The notes beneath the pieces were generated by a model. It made no database searches. It was not told the DNA's origin and saw nothing but the letters and a program-made list of their open reading frames with translations. The position numbers and the translations under genes are program-made. Below are positions 33,808 through 40,865 of a stretch of 50,147 nucleotides of DNA, piece by piece. Origin of the DNA: an uncultured Ruminococcus sp. (GTDB taxonomy: Bacteria > Bacillota > Clostridia > Oscillospirales > Ruminococcaceae); contig CAMCRP010000019.1 in assembly GCA_945877315.1 (NCBI GenBank), positions 1-50,147 on the forward strand. Reading direction: 5' to 3'. Within the stretch, counting starts at the first letter, position 1, and every line of letters begins with the position of its first letter.

Positions 33808-34449
33808 ATTATAACCCTCCTCAAAATCCTTAAAACGCTTTACTCTTTCGGATAACGCATTGTTGTGCATATTGTTTGGGTCGGTGCAGAAAAAGTCCTG
33901 CATAAGCTTGCCCAGCTTTGTTTCGTCACGAATTTCTCCGTTTACATATATTATGTGCGAGCCGTCGTCAAATATTGCGTTAGTCAGCTCGGATATGGTG
34001 CGGTTTATAGTATAAATGGGCTTTCCCGCCTTGAATGTGTCGTGCTCGGTTATGAAAATCACATAGGTTTCGGGCAGCTCGGTAAGCTGCTGTCCCTTTA
34101 ACAGCAGATTTGCGTCCATAAGGCTGCTGTTATACCGTGCACGTCGTGGCAATGCACCGTCGCTGTCCCGCTGCACCTCAACATCATACTGCTTTCCCTG
34201 ACTGTCAACAGCATAAATATCCAGCCGTGATGACCTGCCTTGCAGATTTTTCAATTCAATCTGCGAATCGACCTTTAAAACGGTCAGATCATCTTTGTCA
34301 AGGATCACTCTCAAAAGCAACTCCGCACATGCTTTATCCTCAAACACTTTGGACATAAAAGTGTCATCTATCAAACGTAATTGTCTGATAATTTCAAGCT
34401 GTTCCCTTCGCTGCTCTGATAATTTTTCTAAACTCTCTATTGGTATCAC
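33628..34449 (-). CDS. Rpn family PD-(D/E)XK nuclease (recombination-promoting nuclease / 'transposase'-annotated)
   Basis: 273 residues. The PD-(D/E)XK core runs from about 20 to 170 with catalytic residues Asp77 (RLDIYAV) and Glu91/Gln93 (YDVEVQRD), the D-x13-E-x-Q form of Rpn proteins. A C-terminal extension has YAKxYAKE repeats and a small helical domain (IAVNLWNGGLKNMQQIADAT). Rpn proteins cut DNA and promote recA-independent recombination; some act in phage defence. AAGGTGA precedes the ATG and a TTGATT-17-TATAAT promoter lies at 34464-34492. Inside the frame a second start with an excellent Shine-Dalgarno could make the tail alone. A close paralogue starts beyond the right edge. Confidence 0.88.
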   Translation of the reverse strand: MIPIESLEKLSEQRREQLEIIRQLRLIDDTFMSKVFEDKACAELLLRVILDKDDLTVLKVDSQIELKNLQGRSSRLDIYAVDSQGKQYDVEVQRDSDGALPRRARYNSSLMDANLLLKGQQLTELPETYVIFITEHDTFKAGKPIYTINRTISELTNAIFDDGSHIIYVNGEIRDETKLGKLMQDFFCTDPNNMHNNALSERVKRFKDFEEGYNMCELIENYAKKYAKEYAKENAKEIAVNLWNGGLKNMQQIADATKLTLDEVKELLSDKTA

Positions 34450-34463
34450 CTTCCGTTACATAA

Positions 34464-34492
34464 ATTATAACATGTTTTCCGTGAAAAATCAA
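34464..34492 (-). promoter_or_regulatory. Promoter of the Rpn gene
   Basis: On the minus strand TTGATT (34492-34487), 17-nt spacer, TATAAT (34469-34464), just upstream of the gene. Confidence 0.65.
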
Positions 34493-34608
34493 GACTCTCT
34501 TTTTTTATTGTCTGATTATATTATTTTATGACTTTTTGTCATATTTATCAATTAATTGACAATTATCGCAGATAATATATACAAAATTACGAAAATCGAC
34601 TAAGCCTA

Positions 34609-34640
34609 TTGACAAAGTAGGGTATAGGGTGGATTATATA
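34609..34640 (+). promoter_or_regulatory. Probable promoter of the cysteine/encapsulin operon
   Basis: TTGACA at 34609-34614 with a weaker -10 (GATTAT at 17 nt, or TATATA at 20 nt). The downstream tract 34648-34672 containing CATAGTAGGTTAGTG could be an operator, but no family motif is assigned. The 415-bp gap 34450-34864 contains the Rpn promoter, this promoter and the attenuator leader. Confidence 0.5.
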
Positions 34641-34679
34641 GTTACAACGAACAAACATAGTAGGTTAGTGTATTGGGAA

Positions 34680-34754
34680 AGGATAATTTTTATGAAAAAG
34701 CTGTTTTGTTGTTTTATGTGTAAGGTGCAAATGTGAATCGGTAAAAATTATCCT
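34680..34754 (+). promoter_or_regulatory. Leader hairpin that encloses the leader peptide frame
   Basis: A perfect 13-bp inverted repeat, AGGATAATTTTTA (34680-34692) with TAAAAATTATCCT (34742-34754). It would mask the Shine-Dalgarno and start codon of the leader peptide. Competing pairing GCAAATG (34727-34733) with CATTTGC (34764-34770) is mutually exclusive with the next hairpin. Confidence 0.6.
34692..34736 (+). CDS. Cysteine-rich leader peptide of the cys operon
   Basis: ATG to TGA encodes MKKLFCCFMCKVQM, 14 residues with three UGU cysteine codons (positions 6, 7 and 10). AAAGGA lies 8 nt upstream of the ATG. It precedes a terminator and a cysteine-biosynthesis operon, so translation could sense charged tRNA-Cys: slow reading of the UGU codons would change leader folding. 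Too short for domain analysis; identification is by position, codon content and surrounding hairpins. Expression is not proven. Confidence 0.65.
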   Translation: MKKLFCCFMCKVQM

Positions 34755-34797
34755 AACCGTTTGCATTTGCTTTGTTGTGTTGCATATGCGAACGGTT
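34755..34797 (+). promoter_or_regulatory. Second leader hairpin
   Basis: AACCGTTTGCAT (34755-34766) pairs with ATGCGAACGGTT (34786-34797), 12 bp with one G-U. The 5' arm (CCGTTT) could instead pair with AAACGG in the terminator's 3' arm (34835-34840), giving a route to antitermination. A T-rich stretch ending in TTTTTT follows. Confidence 0.55.
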
Positions 34798-34814
34798 TTA
34801 AATATGTTTTTTGA

Positions 34815-34848
34815 AGCTGTTTCATATTGTTATGAAACGGCTTTTTTT
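34815..34848 (+). terminator. Intrinsic terminator (attenuator) upstream of yezD
   Basis: AGCTGTTTCAT (34815-34825) and ATGAAACGGCT (34832-34842) form an 11-bp stem with a 6-nt loop and one G-U pair, followed by seven T residues. It ends 16 nt before the yezD start, so it must be read through for operon expression. Confidence 0.85.
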
Positions 34849-34864
34849 GATTGGAAGTGACAAA

Positions 34865-35053
34865 ATGTCTGTACAAAACGAAGAATTTTCTGAGGTTGTG
34901 GAAATAATCCGAAAGGCATTGCAGGATATGGAGTTCGGTTCTGTAACCATAATGGTTCAGGACGGGCGCATAGTTTCCATAGAAAGCACCGAAAAATTCA
35001 AGGTGAAGCTTAATAACAAAACTGACCGGAACGCCGGAGGTTTTAAACGTTGA
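34865..35053 (+). CDS. YezD family small protein (DUF2292)
   Basis: 62 residues. The family pattern is seen in a helical N-terminus EVVEIIRKALQDMEFGSVTI followed by VQDGRIVSIESTEKFKV. DUF2292/YezD proteins are small, of unknown function, and repeatedly linked to sulfur and cysteine genes. The start at 34865 has GGAAGTGA upstream; an earlier TTG at 34811 would lie in the terminator stem. First gene of the cys operon. Confidence 0.8.
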   Translation: MSVQNEEFSEVVEIIRKALQDMEFGSVTIMVQDGRIVSIESTEKFKVKLNNKTDRNAGGFKR

Positions 35054-35101
35054 TTGTAATTACGTTTAAAGCCTCCTTGTTTTTTTATGAGGAGGGGCAA
35101 T

Positions 35102-35995
35102 ATGACAATTCTCGATCTTATTGGAAATACGCCCCTGCTGAGTCTTAACATAGACGGTCTGAAAAACGGCGTAAAGCTCTTTGCCAAAGCAGAATTTATG
35201 AACGTTGGCGGCTCGGTAAAGGACAGGGCGGCAAAGGCTATGCTCCTGAAAGGCATTGCCGACGGCAGTCTTACAAAGGATAAGACCGTTATCGACTCAA
35301 CAAGTGGAAACACGGGCATTTCCTATGCAATGATATGCTCTGATTTGGGATATAAGGTGCGGCTTTGTATTCCCGCAAACGTATCTCCAGAGCACAAGGC
35401 ATACATGAAAGCTTACGGTGCGGATATTATCGAAACCTCACCCCTTGAAGGCATAGACGGAGCATATAACGAGGTTCAGCGTATCATCTCGGAAAATCCC
35501 GACAAATATTTTTATCCCGACCAGTACAGCAATAATGAAAATTGGCTTGCACATTACAACGGTACGGGAATGGAAGTTCTTTCACAGACAGGCGGCAGCA
35601 TAACCCATTTTGTTTCGGGTACGGGCACGGCAGGTACATTTACGGGCTGTGTTAAGCGGCTCAAGGCATATAACAGCGGCATAAAAGCGGTAATGATGCG
35701 CCCCGATTCACCATTTCACGGAATAGAGGGAATAAAGCACCCGTCGGCGCACGTTCGGTCAAGCTTTTTTGACGAGTCCCTTGCCGATGAAACGATTGAA
35801 ATATCCACCGAATAAGCCTATGAAATGACCAAGCTCCTTGCACATAAATATGGCTTATTCGTGGGTATAAGCTCGGGAGCAAATGTCCTTGCGGCTCTGA
35901 AAACAGCTGAAAATGCACCGCCGGATTCGGTGATAGTCACCATTCTCTGAGACGGCGGAGGACGGTATCTTTCAAATCCGCTGTGGGAGGTGTAA
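35102..35995 (+). pseudogene. cysK: CysK/CysM-type cysteine synthase with two in-frame stops
   Basis: The frame of 298 codons has normal family length and encodes the PLP lysine Lys40 (GGSVKDRAA), the STSGNTG phosphate/PLP loop (67-73) and the GTGTAGT loop. It is interrupted by TAA at 35813-35815 (after ISTE, where homologues continue EAYE) and TGA at 35948-35950 (VTIL*DGGGRYLS, where CysM-type proteins have Cys). Upstream part alone would be 237 residues lacking the C-terminal PLP-contacting strands. The sequence on both sides is well preserved, so damage is recent or a sequence error. GAGGAGGGG precedes the ATG. It would make cysteine from O-acetylserine or an activated serine with sulfide or carrier thiocarboxylate. 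Confidence 0.85.
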
Positions 35996-35998
35996 GGC

Positions 35999-36433
35999 TT
36001 GATATATCTTTCGAAGGACGTTATTCAGCATATGCTGACAGACGGTGCGGGGCGTTATCCCGAGGAATGCTGTGGCATAATTTTCGGGCATATAGACGAC
36101 AACGGCGAAAAGACTGCGGAGTATGCCGAGTCTGCCGAGAACGGATATGACAAAGCGGAAAAACGCCGCCGTTTTGAAATAACCCCCGAAATTATGCTGA
36201 AGGCTGAACTGACCGCACGAAGGAAAAAGCTTGACATTATCGGCTTTTATCATTCCCACCCCGACTGCGAGGCTTTCCCTTCGGAGTTTGACCGCACCCA
36301 CGCACTGCCCGTTTATTCTTACATAATAATGTCCGTGGTAAAGGGGAGAGCGGTCAAGACCAAAAGCTTTGTGCTTTCGGCGGAGGATATGCAGTTTTCG
36401 GAAGAAAAAATAACAATATGCAATAAGGAGTAA
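35999..36433 (+). CDS. JAMM/MPN+ metallopeptidase, Mec-like
   Basis: 144 residues, a single JAMM domain: Glu23 in EECCGIIFG, then HSHPDCEAFPSEFD giving the zinc ligands His85, His87 and Asp98 with Ser95. The bacterial Mec branch cleaves cysteine from the C-terminus of the sulfur carrier CysO. The start is TTG at 35999, 3 bp after the cysK frame end, with GGGAGGT upstream. It is next to a CysO/ThiS-like domain fused to MoeB, so it may release cysteine from that domain or cut the fusion after its Gly-Gly. All catalytic residues are intact. Confidence 0.88.
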   Translation: MIYLSKDVIQHMLTDGAGRYPEECCGIIFGHIDDNGEKTAEYAESAENGYDKAEKRRRFEITPEIMLKAELTARRKKLDIIGFYHSHPDCEAFPSEFDRTHALPVYSYIIMSVVKGRAVKTKSFVLSAEDMQFSEEKITICNKE

Positions 36434-36439
36434 ATTTTT

Positions 36440-37897
36440 ATGGCAATAACCGTACTTATACCGACCACTCTGCGCTCATTCACAAATCACCGCTCTGAAT
36501 TGGAGCTGGAGGGCAGCACCGCAGGCGAGGTGATACGCTCCCTTGCGGACGAATATCCCGAAACGAAAAAAGCTTTGTTTGACGAAAGCGGAAATCTCCG
36601 TCCGTTTATCAATGTGTTCGTGAACGGGGAAAATATAAAGGTCTTGCAGGGAAATGACACTCCCGTAAAAACAGGTGACGAGATAATGCTCATACCCGCT
36701 ATTGCAGGTGGTGCGCCAACCGATAGCGTTCTCGGAGATACAAAGGGCGAAAAGCTTACAAACGAGGAAATTCTCCGTTACAGCCGTCATCTGCTTTTGC
36801 AGGAGGTGGGCATAAAGGGACAGAAAAAGCTGAAAGCCGCTAAGGTTCTCATTGTGGGAATGGGCGGTCTGGGCGCACCCCTTGCACAGTATCTTGCGGC
36901 GGCAGGCGTGGGAAAGCTGGGACTTATCGACTTTGACGAGGTAGATGAAACCAATCTCCAGCGGCAGGTAATTCACGGCACCCGTGACATCGGCAGACCG
37001 AAGGTAGCTTCCGCAAAGGACAGCATAAAGCAGATAAATCCTCTTGTAAAGGTGGAAACCTACAACTATATGCTCACATCGGAAAACGCTCTTGACATCA
37101 TTTCTGAATATGACGTTGTGGCAGACGCTTCGGACAATTATCAGTGCCGTTATCTGGTAAACGATGCCTGCGTGCTTCTCGGAAAGCCCGATGTATTCGG
37201 GGCAATGTATCAGTTTGAGGGACAGGCTTCGGTGTATTACGCAAAAGAGGGACCCTGTTACAGATGTATGTACCCATCTCCCCCGCCTGTGGGATTTGTA
37301 CCCTCCTGCGCAACGGGCGGAGTTATGGGAGCACTTCCGGGAATTATCGGCACTATTCAGGCAAATGAGGTAATCAAGCTGATTGTGGGCGGCGGTGAAA
37401 CACTTGTGGGACGTCTGCTGAACTTTGACGCATGGAAAATGAGATTTCGTGAGCTGAAAATACACAAAGACCCGAACTGTCCCATCTGCGGCGAGCACCC
37501 CATCATTACCAAGCTTGAAGAATATGATTACGCCGATTTCTGCGGCATAAAAAAGCAGGAAGAGGAGGAAGCCCCCGTTGAAGCTATTGAAGCCAAGGAG
37601 CTTAAACGCCGTCTTGACGAGGGCGAAAGGATAACCATTATAGACGTAAGAGAGCCTCACGAAAGAGCGATAACAAAATTCCTTGATGCAAAGGTCATTC
37701 CCATAGGTCAGCTTGAACGCAGGCAGAATGAGCTTGACCCGAGCATTGACACCGTATTTGTCTGCAAGGAGGGCAAGCGCAGTATTCTTGCGGTAAATAC
37801 TCTTCGTGAAGCGGGCTACAAGGGCAGAATGTTAAATCTGAAAGACGGCATTAACGCATGGGCAAGAGAGGTTGACCCCACAATGCCCCAATACTAA
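36440..37897 (+). CDS. Sulfur carrier (ThiS/CysO)-MoeB/ThiF-rhodanese fusion
   Basis: 485 residues, three domains. Residues 1-91 are a ubiquitin-like sulfur carrier of the CysO/ThiS type that ends in LIPAIAGG (Gly90-Gly91), but continues without a break. Residues ~107-360 are an E1-like adenylyltransferase: GMGGLGAPLAQYLA (140-153), RQVIHG, DASDN with Asp230, and zinc cysteines C273/C276/C347/C350. Residues ~382-480 are a rhodanese with Cys442 in VCKEGKRS. The E1 would adenylate a carrier Gly-Gly and the rhodanese deliver sulfur to form a thiocarboxylate. Because the carrier tail is internal, processing is needed for classical chemistry. AAGGAG precedes the ATG. Intact. Confidence 0.9.
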   Translation: MAITVLIPTTLRSFTNHRSELELEGSTAGEVIRSLADEYPETKKALFDESGNLRPFINVFVNGENIKVLQGNDTPVKTGDEIMLIPAIAGGAPTDSVLGDTKGEKLTNEEILRYSRHLLLQEVGIKGQKKLKAAKVLIVGMGGLGAPLAQYLAAAGVGKLGLIDFDEVDETNLQRQVIHGTRDIGRPKVASAKDSIKQINPLVKVETYNYMLTSENALDIISEYDVVADASDNYQCRYLVNDACVLLGKPDVFGAMYQFEGQASVYYAKEGPCYRCMYPSPPPVGFVPSCATGGVMGALPGIIGTIQANEVIKLIVGGGETLVGRLLNFDAWKMRFRELKIHKDPNCPICGEHPIITKLEEYDYADFCGIKKQEEEEAPVEAIEAKELKRRLDEGERITIIDVREPHERAITKFLDAKVIPIGQLERRQNELDPSIDTVFVCKEGKRSILAVNTLREAGYKGRMLNLKDGINAWAREVDPTMPQY

Positions 37898-37913
37898 GAT
37901 ATTGATCCTTGTT

Positions 37914-37946
37914 GCGGCAAGCCGATATGGGCGAAAATATTTCGCC
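37914..37946 (+). other. Hairpins in the leader of the shell gene
   Basis: CGGCAAGCCG (37914-37923) and GGCGAAA/TTTCGCC (37930-37936, 37940-37946) form two small stems. They sit between the fusion gene and the encapsulin start and may protect a processed mRNA. Confidence 0.45.
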
Positions 37947-37993
37947 GCCGCGGTTCGATTGATATAAATAAAATTTTTTGGAGGTAAATTATC

Positions 37994-38936
37994 ATGGCAG
38001 AAGAAAAGATCAATGCGCTGGGCGCAAAGGCGGCGTACAATTTAGCGGACGTCACCAAGACCAAGCCCCCAGTACGGAGCACTCACACCCAAGTGGATAA
38101 CCAAGCTTCTTGAATTCAAGGGACTTGAATCGGGCATTTACCGTGTGAACAGAGTAAAAGAGGGCGATACTCCTCTTGACGTTCTGTGCAGTGCAACAAA
38201 GAAGTCGGACATTGTTCCCCAGGGCTATGTAGAATATGAGGAGCAGCCCCGTGAATACCGTCTGAACTCCATTTCCACTATCATCAACATCAACACCCAG
38301 ATCGAGGACGTTTACAGCTCACCCTACGATCAGGCAAAGGAGCAGCTTAACCTTGCTATCGAAAGCCTTCGTGAGCGTCAGGAGAGCCAGCTTATCAACA
38401 ATGATGATTACGGTCTGCTGAAAAACGTTCCCGATTCCCAGCGAATTCAGACAAGAAACGGCGCACCCACTCCCGACGACCTTGACGAGCTTATCACTAA
38501 GGTATGGAAGGAACCTTCCTTCTTCCTCGCTCACCCCAGAGCAATCGCCGCATTTGAGAGAGAATGCACAAAGCGCGGAGTTCCTCCAGTGACCGCAAAT
38601 ATTGCAGGCGGAAACTTTATCCTTTGGAGAGGTATTCCCATTATCCCCACCGACAAGCTTCTTGTGGACGGTCTGAAAAATCCCAAGAGCAAGAGCGGAA
38701 AGACAAACATTCTTCTTATCCGCACAGGAGAAGCAAAGAGGGGCGTTATCGGTCTGTATCAGGCAAATCTGAAAAACGAACAGTCCAGAGGTCTTTCCGT
38801 AAGATACAGAGGAATTGACGACAAGGGCGTGGCTTCCTACCTGCTCAGCCTTTACTGCTCGGCGGCTATCCTTTCGGACGACGCTATCGCAGTTTTAGAG
38901 GACGTTGAAGTAGGTGAATACTATGACTACGATTGA
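37994..38936 (+). pseudogene. Family 2A encapsulin shell protein (SrpI-like), +1 frameshift near the N-terminus
   Basis: ATG at 37994 with GGAGG 9 nt upstream. It reads MAEEKINALGAKAAYNLADV..TKTKP and then meets five C residues (38066-38070). With four C the frame continues as QYGALTPKWITKLLEF..GIYRVNRV and on to the stop at 38936, giving about 313 residues, the length of family 2A encapsulins. The body has the HK97-type features ISTIININTQIEDVYSSPYDQ, ..REYRLNS and the E-loop-like region. Shell proteins self-assemble into ~25-nm compartments that in this family hold cysteine desulfurase and store sulfur. As given, only 36-40 residues would be made from the ATG. Downstream frame is undamaged. 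Shell identity is strongly supported by the next gene. Confidence 0.8.
38066..38070 (+). other. C5 homopolymer: site of the encapsulin frameshift
   Basis: CCAAGCCCCCAGTACGG: removing one C restores TKPQYGALTPKW in frame with the rest of the protein. Could be a real mutation or a homopolymer sequencing error. Confidence 0.75.
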
Positions 38937-40788
38937 CAGTTATTCCTTGAATAACAGACTTCCCTCGGAAGGTGAGCTTGAAGCGCTGGCAAACGGGCTG
39001 TTTCCCGAATACAATACCGCCGAATGTGCAGACGGCATAGAAAAGCTTTTGACACAGGGCGATACCTCGGTAATAGACAGGGCGGCAAATAAAGCCGAGA
39101 GTTTTTTTAACCGTGAAGCTGCGGACGTCAGCCGCTATGAGCCGACCTCATTTTTAAGTGAGATAAACCGTCTTGACGGTTATGCAAGGGCAGCAGAGGA
39201 AGTGTTAAACGAAGCTTCTGATGTAAATGCAGATGAATTTTATCCCGAAACTTCGCCCCTTGACGGATTTGCTCCCGTGGGAACTGCTTCATACACTCTG
39301 CCCTTTACGGACATAACCTCTGCGGCGCAAATCTCCGAAAATGAGCTTTACAAGCCGAAATATTCTCTTGATGAAAATGACCTTGATACTGTAGTTTCGG
39401 AGCTTGACGGCTTTGGTGTTTACCGTGAGGAAAAAGCTCCCGTTCAGCCGAAAAATACGGGATATTCTCCCGTTGTGGTATCACAGGCACAGTCGGAAAA
39501 TACAGCTGTTCCGAAGTCACGGGAAAATAATTCGGAAAGCGGCAATTTCAGGCAAAGCAACAATAATTCCATTATCGTTGGCACAAAAACGCTGGAGCAG
39601 ATTCGCCGTGATTTTCCCATTCTCGGCGAAAGAATAAACGGTCACGACCTTGTATGGCTGGATAACGGCGCAACTACACAGCGTCCCAAACAGGTCATTG
39701 ACCGCCTTACGGAGTATTACACTCACGAAAATTCCAATGTTCACAGAGGTGCTCACACTCTTGCGGCACGTTCCACAGACGCATACGAAGGCGCAAGGCA
39801 GACCGTTGCCGACTTTATCGGTGCGCCCGACAAGAACAATATTGTATTCGTCAGAGGAACTACCGAGGGAATAAATCTTGTTGCAAACGCTTTTGTCAAG
39901 CAGTATCTTCACGAGGGCGACGAGATAATCGTAACTCTTCTTGAACATCACGCAAACATTGTTCCCTGGCAGCTTATCGCATAGGAAACGGGTGCGGTCA
40001 TAAAGGTGGCACCCGTTGACAGGTCGGGGCAGATAATCCTCTCCGAATATGAAAAGCTGTTTACAAAGCGGACTAAATTTGTTTCGGCGACACACGTTTC
40101 AAACGTTTTGGGAACAATTACGCCCGTTGCGGAGCTTATTTCCATAGCCCACGCTCACGGGGTTCGTATACTCATTGACGGTGCGCAGTCGGTGGCACAT
40201 ATCCCCGTGAATGTGACCGCTCTCGATGCAGATTTCTTTGTTTTCTCGGGACATAAAATTTTCGCTCCCACGGGAATTGGCGTTGTTTATGGCAAAAAGG
40301 AGCTGCTTGAAGCCGCAAGACCATATCAGGGCGGCGGAAATATGATAGCGGACGTTTCCTTTGAACGTACTATATACAATCCTGCTCCCAATAAATTTGA
40401 AGCAGGCACGGCAAGCATTGCAGATGCTGTTGGTCTGGGAGCGGCTCTGGAATATCTTAACTCCATAGGAATGCCCGAAATAAGTCGCTACGAGCATGAG
40501 CTTGTTTCCTACGGCATGAAGGAGCTTGCAAAGATACCGGGGCTGCACCTTATCGGCACGGCTTCTCAGAAATCAAGTGCACTGTCCTTTGTTCTTGACG
40601 GCTACGACAACGAAACGGTGGGACAGCACCTTGATAAATACGGCATTGCAGTGAGAACGGGACATCATTGTGCACAGCCGATACTTCGTTCCTACGGGCT
40701 TGAGGGAGTTGTCCGCCCCACTCTTGCACTGTATAATTCTCCCGAGGATATTGACAAACTTGTAAGGGCAATTCGCTCACTTACATAA
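38923..40788 (+). pseudogene. Encapsulin-cargo cysteine desulfurase, in-frame TAG at codon 354
   Basis: 622 codons. Residues 1-~222 are a disordered, acidic and Ser/Asn-rich extension with LPSEGELEALANGLFPEY near the start, as in family 2A encapsulin cargo desulfurases that use such an N-terminal region for loading. The catalytic domain is SufS-like: LDNGATTQRP, PLP Lys about 445 in SGHKIFAPTG, active Cys about 583 in TGHHCAQP. A TAG at 39982-39984 (WQLIA*ETGAV) interrupts it; CAG would restore Gln. The frame after it is intact to 40788. The ATG overlaps the shell stop by 14 bp with GTAGGTGA upstream, so it is coupled to the shell gene. It would convert cysteine to alanine and persulfide sulfur. 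Confidence 0.87.
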
Positions 40789-40811
40789 TTCTCTAAAGAT
40801 ATATTCCAAAA

Positions 40812-40843
40812 CGGACGGCAGAAAAAAGCTGCCGTCCGAAAAT
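40812..40843 (+). terminator. Intra-operon hairpin between desulfurase and serine acetyltransferase genes
   Basis: Perfect 10-bp stem CGGACGGCAG / CTGCCGTCCG with a short loop, then AAAATTTTT. It would partly terminate transcription before the last gene. Confidence 0.6.
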
Positions 40844-40865
40844 TTTTAAACGGAGGGCACATATT

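Noticed and set aside
34621-34636. AGGGTGG resembling the T-box motif upstream of the cys operon
   Set aside because: It lies at the promoter, about 190 nt before the terminator, and is not in a terminator/antiterminator stem. No specifier loop is apparent.
34755-34814. Second leader hairpin plus TTTTTT as an independent terminator
   Set aside because: Twelve bases lie between the stem and the T-run, so it is better explained as part of the attenuator folding; the terminator at 34815-34848 is canonical.
35948-35950. TGA at a cysteine position in cysK as possible selenocysteine
   Set aside because: The residue is not catalytic in CysK, no SECIS-like stem is seen just after the TGA, and a TAA interrupts the same frame 135 bp earlier. 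Mutation or error is simpler.
36476-37660. 394-codon open frame opposite the carrier-MoeB-rhodanese gene
   Set aside because: Antisense shadow of a well-conserved protein; no initiation signals.
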